Assembly (NCBI RefSeq): GCF_009852415.1
Contig: NZ_WOXS01000002.1
Coordinates: 2,750,501-2,814,500 of the forward strand
Length of the DNA: 64,000 nt
Origin: Streptomyces sp. Tu 3180
GTDB lineage: Bacteria; Actinomycetota; Actinomycetes; Streptomycetales; Streptomycetaceae
Direction: 5' to 3'
Shown here: piece by piece, positions 59,077-64,000 of the stretch
Layout: each line of letters begins with the position of its first letter
Position numbering within the stretch: position 1 is the first letter of the stretch
Notes under the pieces: model-generated
The model's database searches: none
Told to the model about the DNA's origin: nothing
The model's input: only the letters and a program-made list of their open reading frames with translations
Program-made: the position numbers and the translations under genes

Positions 59077-59108
59077 GAGGGCGGCACCCCCGCACGGGTG
59101 CCGCCCTC
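59077..59108. terminator. Strong hairpin between convergent genes
   Basis: A perfect 13-bp stem (GAGGGCGGCACCC / GGGTGCCGCCCTC) with a 6-nt loop after the PhoX-like gene; serves at least that gene. Confidence 0.8.
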
Positions 59109-59119
59109 CCCTCCGTGAT

Positions 59120-59189
59120 CCGGAGCCGTTGCCGATCGGTGAGGGTGGTCGGGTGACAGACAACGGCTCCGGGGCCCTGTGCCCCGGAG
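59120..59189 (-). terminator. Nested hairpins just after ppdK
   Basis: CTCCGGGG/CCCCGGAG (59167-59189, 7-nt loop) begins 2 nt beyond the ppdK stop; an overlapping alternative 12-bp stem pairs 59120-59131 with 59161-59172 across 29 nt. The two are mutually exclusive. Confidence 0.6.
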
Positions 59190-59191
59190 GG

Positions 59192-61939
<2,748 letters not shown>

Positions 61940-62142
61940 GGGTCTCGACTCCTCGAGGACGCGGTGGCTGCCCTGACGGCGAGGAACATACCCAGATCGA
62001 AGGCGCCTGGGTACGTCCACTCGTGCGTCATGAGCCCGTAACCGGTCGTCTGCCAGCGGATCGAAAGTCAAAGCTTGGCAAGCCGTCATGGCTGGATGTT
62101 TTCACTTCTTGAACGCACGGAGCGCCGCCGGGCCGGTCCGCG

Positions 62143-62156
62143 CGCTCAGATGAGCA
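62143..62156. promoter_or_regulatory. Palindrome P1 upstream of ppdK
   Basis: CGCTCA-GA-TGAGCA, near-perfect 6-bp arms; nearly the reverse complement of P2 100 bp away. Confidence 0.4.
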
Positions 62157-62243
62157 TCAATCCGCACCTCTGATTTCGCTCGATGAACGATCAGGGGATG
62201 GCACTGAGTGCCAATCCTTGAGGAAGTGCAGCCGCCCATGATT

Positions 62244-62257
62244 CGCTCATCTGAGCG
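62244..62257. promoter_or_regulatory. Palindrome P2 upstream of ppdK
   Basis: CGCTCA-TC-TGAGCG, perfect 6-bp arms with 2-nt centre; followed by CCCTT-ATC-AAGGG at 62261-62273. Probable operators for an unknown regulator. Confidence 0.45.
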
Positions 62258-62590
62258 CATCCCTTATCAAGGGTGGCGAGAATCACGCTGTCACAGCGGA
62301 CCGGATTTCACCATGCGGACGCGCGCCGGGACGACCGGACCGGGGAAATCCCCGCTGGTTGAACGCACCGGCCGGCGGCCCCGTACGGAACTGCGGCGGA
62401 CCCGGACCCCCACGCCGGGTCCGCCTCCCCGACCGGGTTCCGCACGGGTGCGCAGCGGGTTCCACATGGGCACGCGAAGACCTCCGGACGCCCGTCCCCG
62501 CACGCTCGTGCCGGCCGGCACGGAGGGCCGAGAGGTCACCGGGGAGGGCGGGAGGACGCCGGGAGAGGGCGGGAAGCCCCGCCCGGGTGA

Positions 62591-63745
62591 TCAGCCGCCG
62601 GAGGTGTCGAGTTCCGCGTCCTCGCCGACGCCCGCGCAGTCGTACGGGTCCTTCAGCCAGCCGTCCGGCAGCACCACCCGGTTGTTGCCGGACGTGCGGC
62701 CCCGGGGGCCGTCGGCGCCGGCCGGCCAGGGCTGGTCGAGGTCGAGCTCGTCGAGGCCGGCCCGCAGCTCCTCCAGCGAGGAGGTGACCGCGAGCCGCTT
62801 GCGCATCTCGGAACCGACGGCGAAGCCCTTCAGGTACCAGGCGACGTGCTTGCGGAAGTCGATCACCCCGCGGGACTCGTCGCCGATCCACTCGCCGAGC
62901 AGCGTGGCGTGCCGGACCATGACGTCGGCGACCTCCCGCAGCGTGGGACGCGCGAGGTCCTCGGTGCGCCCCTCGAAGGCCGCCACCAGGTCGGCGAACA
63001 GCCACGGCCGCCCGAGGCAGCCGCGGCCCACGACCACGCCGTCGCAGCCCGTCTCGCGCACCATCCTCAGCGCGTCCTCGGCCGACCAGATGTCGCCGTT
63101 GCCGAGCACCGGGATCTCCGGGACGTGCTCCTTCAGCCGGGCGATGGCCTCCCAGTCGGCGGTGCCGCCGTAGTGCTGGGCGGTGGTGCGGCCGTGCAGC
63201 GCGACGGCGCTCACGCCCTCCTCGACCGCGATCCGCCCGGCGTCCAGGTAGGTCAGGTGGTCGTCGTCGATGCCCTTGCGCATCTTCATCGTCACCGGCA
63301 GGTCCCCGGCCCCGCCGACCGCCTCGCGCAGGATGGCGCGCAGCAGGTTCCGCTTGTAGGGCAGGGCCGAACCGCCGCCCTTGCGGGTCACCTTGGGCAC
63401 CGGGCAGCCGAAGTTGAGGTCGATGTGGTCGGCGAGGTCCTCCTCCACGATCATGCGGACGGCCTTGCCGACGGTCACCGGGTCGACCCCGTACAGCTGG
63501 ATGGAGCGCGGCTTCTCGCTCGCGTCGAACGTGACCAGCTGCATGGTCTTGTCGTTGCGTTCGACCAGCGCGCGGGTGGTGATCATCTCGCTGACGAACA
63601 GCCCCTTGCCGCCGCTGAACTCCCTGCACAGGGTGCGGAAGGGCGCGTTGGTGATCCCGGCCATGGGTGCGAGCACGACGGGCGGCCGCACCTCGTGCGG
63701 GCCGATCCGCAGGGACGAGTTCGTGGTGGGAGTGGGCGTGGGCAT
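62591..63745 (-). CDS. tRNA-dihydrouridine synthase (DusB-like)
   Basis: A 384-aa Dus enzyme: PPVVLAPMAGITNAPFRTLCREF, ERNDKTMQLVTFDASEKPRSIQLYG, HIDLNFGCPVPKVTRKGGGSALP (active-site Cys in NFGCP), VTMKMRKGIDDDH, VALHGRTTAQHYGGTADWEAI and VLGNGDIWSAEDALRM, VVVGRGCLGRPWLF. FMN-dependent reduction of uridine in the tRNA D-loop. ATG 63745 fits the conserved N-terminus, though its GGGGGA is very close; ATG 63763 is an alternative. Confidence 0.95.
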   Translation of the reverse strand: MPTPTPTTNSSLRIGPHEVRPPVVLAPMAGITNAPFRTLCREFSGGKGLFVSEMITTRALVERNDKTMQLVTFDASEKPRSIQLYGVDPVTVGKAVRMIVEEDLADHIDLNFGCPVPKVTRKGGGSALPYKRNLLRAILREAVGGAGDLPVTMKMRKGIDDDHLTYLDAGRIAVEEGVSAVALHGRTTAQHYGGTADWEAIARLKEHVPEIPVLGNGDIWSAEDALRMVRETGCDGVVVGRGCLGRPWLFADLVAAFEGRTEDLARPTLREVADVMVRHATLLGEWIGDESRGVIDFRKHVAWYLKGFAVGSEMRKRLAVTSSLEELRAGLDELDLDQPWPAGADGPRGRTSGNNRVVLPDGWLKDPYDCAGVGEDAELDTSGG

Positions 63746-63795
63746 TCCCCCATTGTCCCGCATGCCGCGGGGTACCCGGCGCGGTGACCGTGTAA

Positions 63796-63812
63796 CGGTC
63801 ATTAGTTAACCG
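63796..63812. promoter_or_regulatory. AT-rich dyad upstream of the MFS gene
   Basis: CGGTCATTAGTTAACCG, with CGGT/ACCG ends and an AT-rich centre, overlaps ACCGT-GTA-ACGGT (63787-63799). Resembles a TetR- or MarR-type operator; no such regulator is in the window. Confidence 0.35.
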
Positions 63813-63842
63813 CACTATCGAAACGGGCGTACGATGGAATCC

Positions 63843-64000
63843 ATGCCCGAGCTCAGCCCCGGCCGCCGCATGCTGGTGCTCGCGATCTGCTGCATGAGCC
63901 TGCTGATCGTGAGCCTGGACAACACGGTCCTCAACGTCGCACTGCCCGCCCTGCAGAGGGACTTCGACGCGAGCACCTCGGGCCTGCAGTGGACCGTCGA
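63843..64000 (+). CDS. MFS transporter, DHA2 type, 3' end missing
   Basis: The visible 52 codons read PELSPGRRMLVLAICCMSL, then LLIVSLDNTVLNVALPALQRDF and STSGLQWTVD: first membrane helix with the LDxTIxNVALP motif and the LQWxV start of helix 2, diagnostic for 14-helix drug:H+ antiporters of the DHA2 family. Start ATG 63843 or in-frame ATG 63834. The gene continues beyond the window. Confidence 0.88.
   Translation, partial: MPELSPGRRMLVLAICCMSLLIVSLDNTVLNVALPALQRDFDASTSGLQWTV

Larger units (their letters stand above)
61940..62590. other. 651-base non-coding stretch between ppdK and dus
   Basis: Upstream region of ppdK. The first 330 bases are relatively AT-rich and hold related palindromes at 62143-62156 and 62244-62257 and a short dyad at 62261-62273; the rest (62290-62590) is GC-rich with no coding frame I can support. 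Confidence 0.6.

Noticed and set aside
62291..62539. Short minus-strand frame between dus and ppdK
   Set aside because: Arg/Gly/Pro-rich composition, no ribosome site and no domain; looks like random GC-rich sequence.
62208..63173. Plus-strand open frame across the ppdK upstream region and dus
   Set aside because: Most of it is antisense to the well-supported dus gene and the translation is Ser/Arg/Pro-rich with no recognisable fold.

Overview
The window is chromosomal DNA from an actinomycete, almost certainly a Streptomyces. GC content is very high with nearly all third codon positions G or C, there are many GTG starts and 1-4 base gene overlaps (ATGA, GTGA, TGATG), and gene order resembles the S. 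coelicolor core region that I remember as about SCO2444 (matB) to SCO2494 (ppdK): matB, mbl, hrdA, dnaG, nasA, a SoxR-type FMN reductase, nirB/nirD, ppdK. No transposase, integrase, phage gene or CRISPR array is visible. The synteny is from memory, not from a search.

Layout. 1-4290: 3' end of an FAD oxidoreductase, an IclR regulator coupled to an SMP-30/gluconolactonase-like gene, and a PucR regulator coupled to a tiny DUF2613-like membrane protein. 4493-17471: a DUF3068 membrane protein, then a tightly packed forward run (5656-16609) of a GT4 glycosyltransferase, two SAM methyltransferases, a 1452-aa AftD-like arabinofuranosyltransferase, a free-standing condensation-domain-like acyltransferase, an EamA-type membrane protein, a Trm112-like protein, an FkbM methyltransferase and an unknown protein; a convergent ATP-grasp gene follows. 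This run looks like a dedicated envelope-glycan (arabinan-like, methylated and perhaps acylated) assembly locus and is the best candidate here for an undescribed system. 17616-18692: a MerR DNA-binding domain fused to a PP2C phosphatase behind a MerR-type promoter. 18707-23883: malonate uptake and activation (GntR/FCD regulator, MatC-like permease, MatB, and a carboxyltransferase with beta-like and alpha-like halves in one chain).

23884-29510: an orphan Trypco1-type protein, the actin homologue Mbl, a MEDS/HATPase plus STAS pair divergent from a STAS-ANTAR protein, a small acidic repeat peptide, a CAU tRNA, two identical tandem tRNA-Asn genes and a YtxH protein. 29664-38301: FGGY kinase, a heterodimeric ABC exporter with one degenerate ATP site, sigma factor HrdA and primase DnaG, with a 51-bp direct repeat upstream of dnaG. 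38445-42103: ferredoxin-reductase-like flavoprotein, dGTPase and sirohydrochlorin chelatase.

42316-56611 carries assimilatory nitrate and nitrite reduction: nasA and a nir operon (stand-alone FAD module, NirB, NirD), each preceded by a four-element GlnR-type box in the same position relative to the start codon; the chelatase just before nasA fits siroheme supply for NirB. Between them lie a gamma-glutamylcyclotransferase, a SoxR-box FMN reductase, a secreted protein with a class F sortase, an HxlR regulator divergent from an imine-reductase-like gene, a beta-propeller membrane protein and a TSUP permease. 56737-64000: two Tat-exported beta-propeller-type proteins, pyruvate phosphate dikinase, a tRNA-dihydrouridine synthase and the start of a DHA2-type MFS transporter.

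Recurring theme: nasA, the first nir gene, the FMN reductase and the imine-reductase-like gene all lack a clear Shine-Dalgarno sequence and have a -10-like hexamer exactly 7 nt before ATG (dnaG 6 nt before GTG), which suggests leaderless mRNAs.
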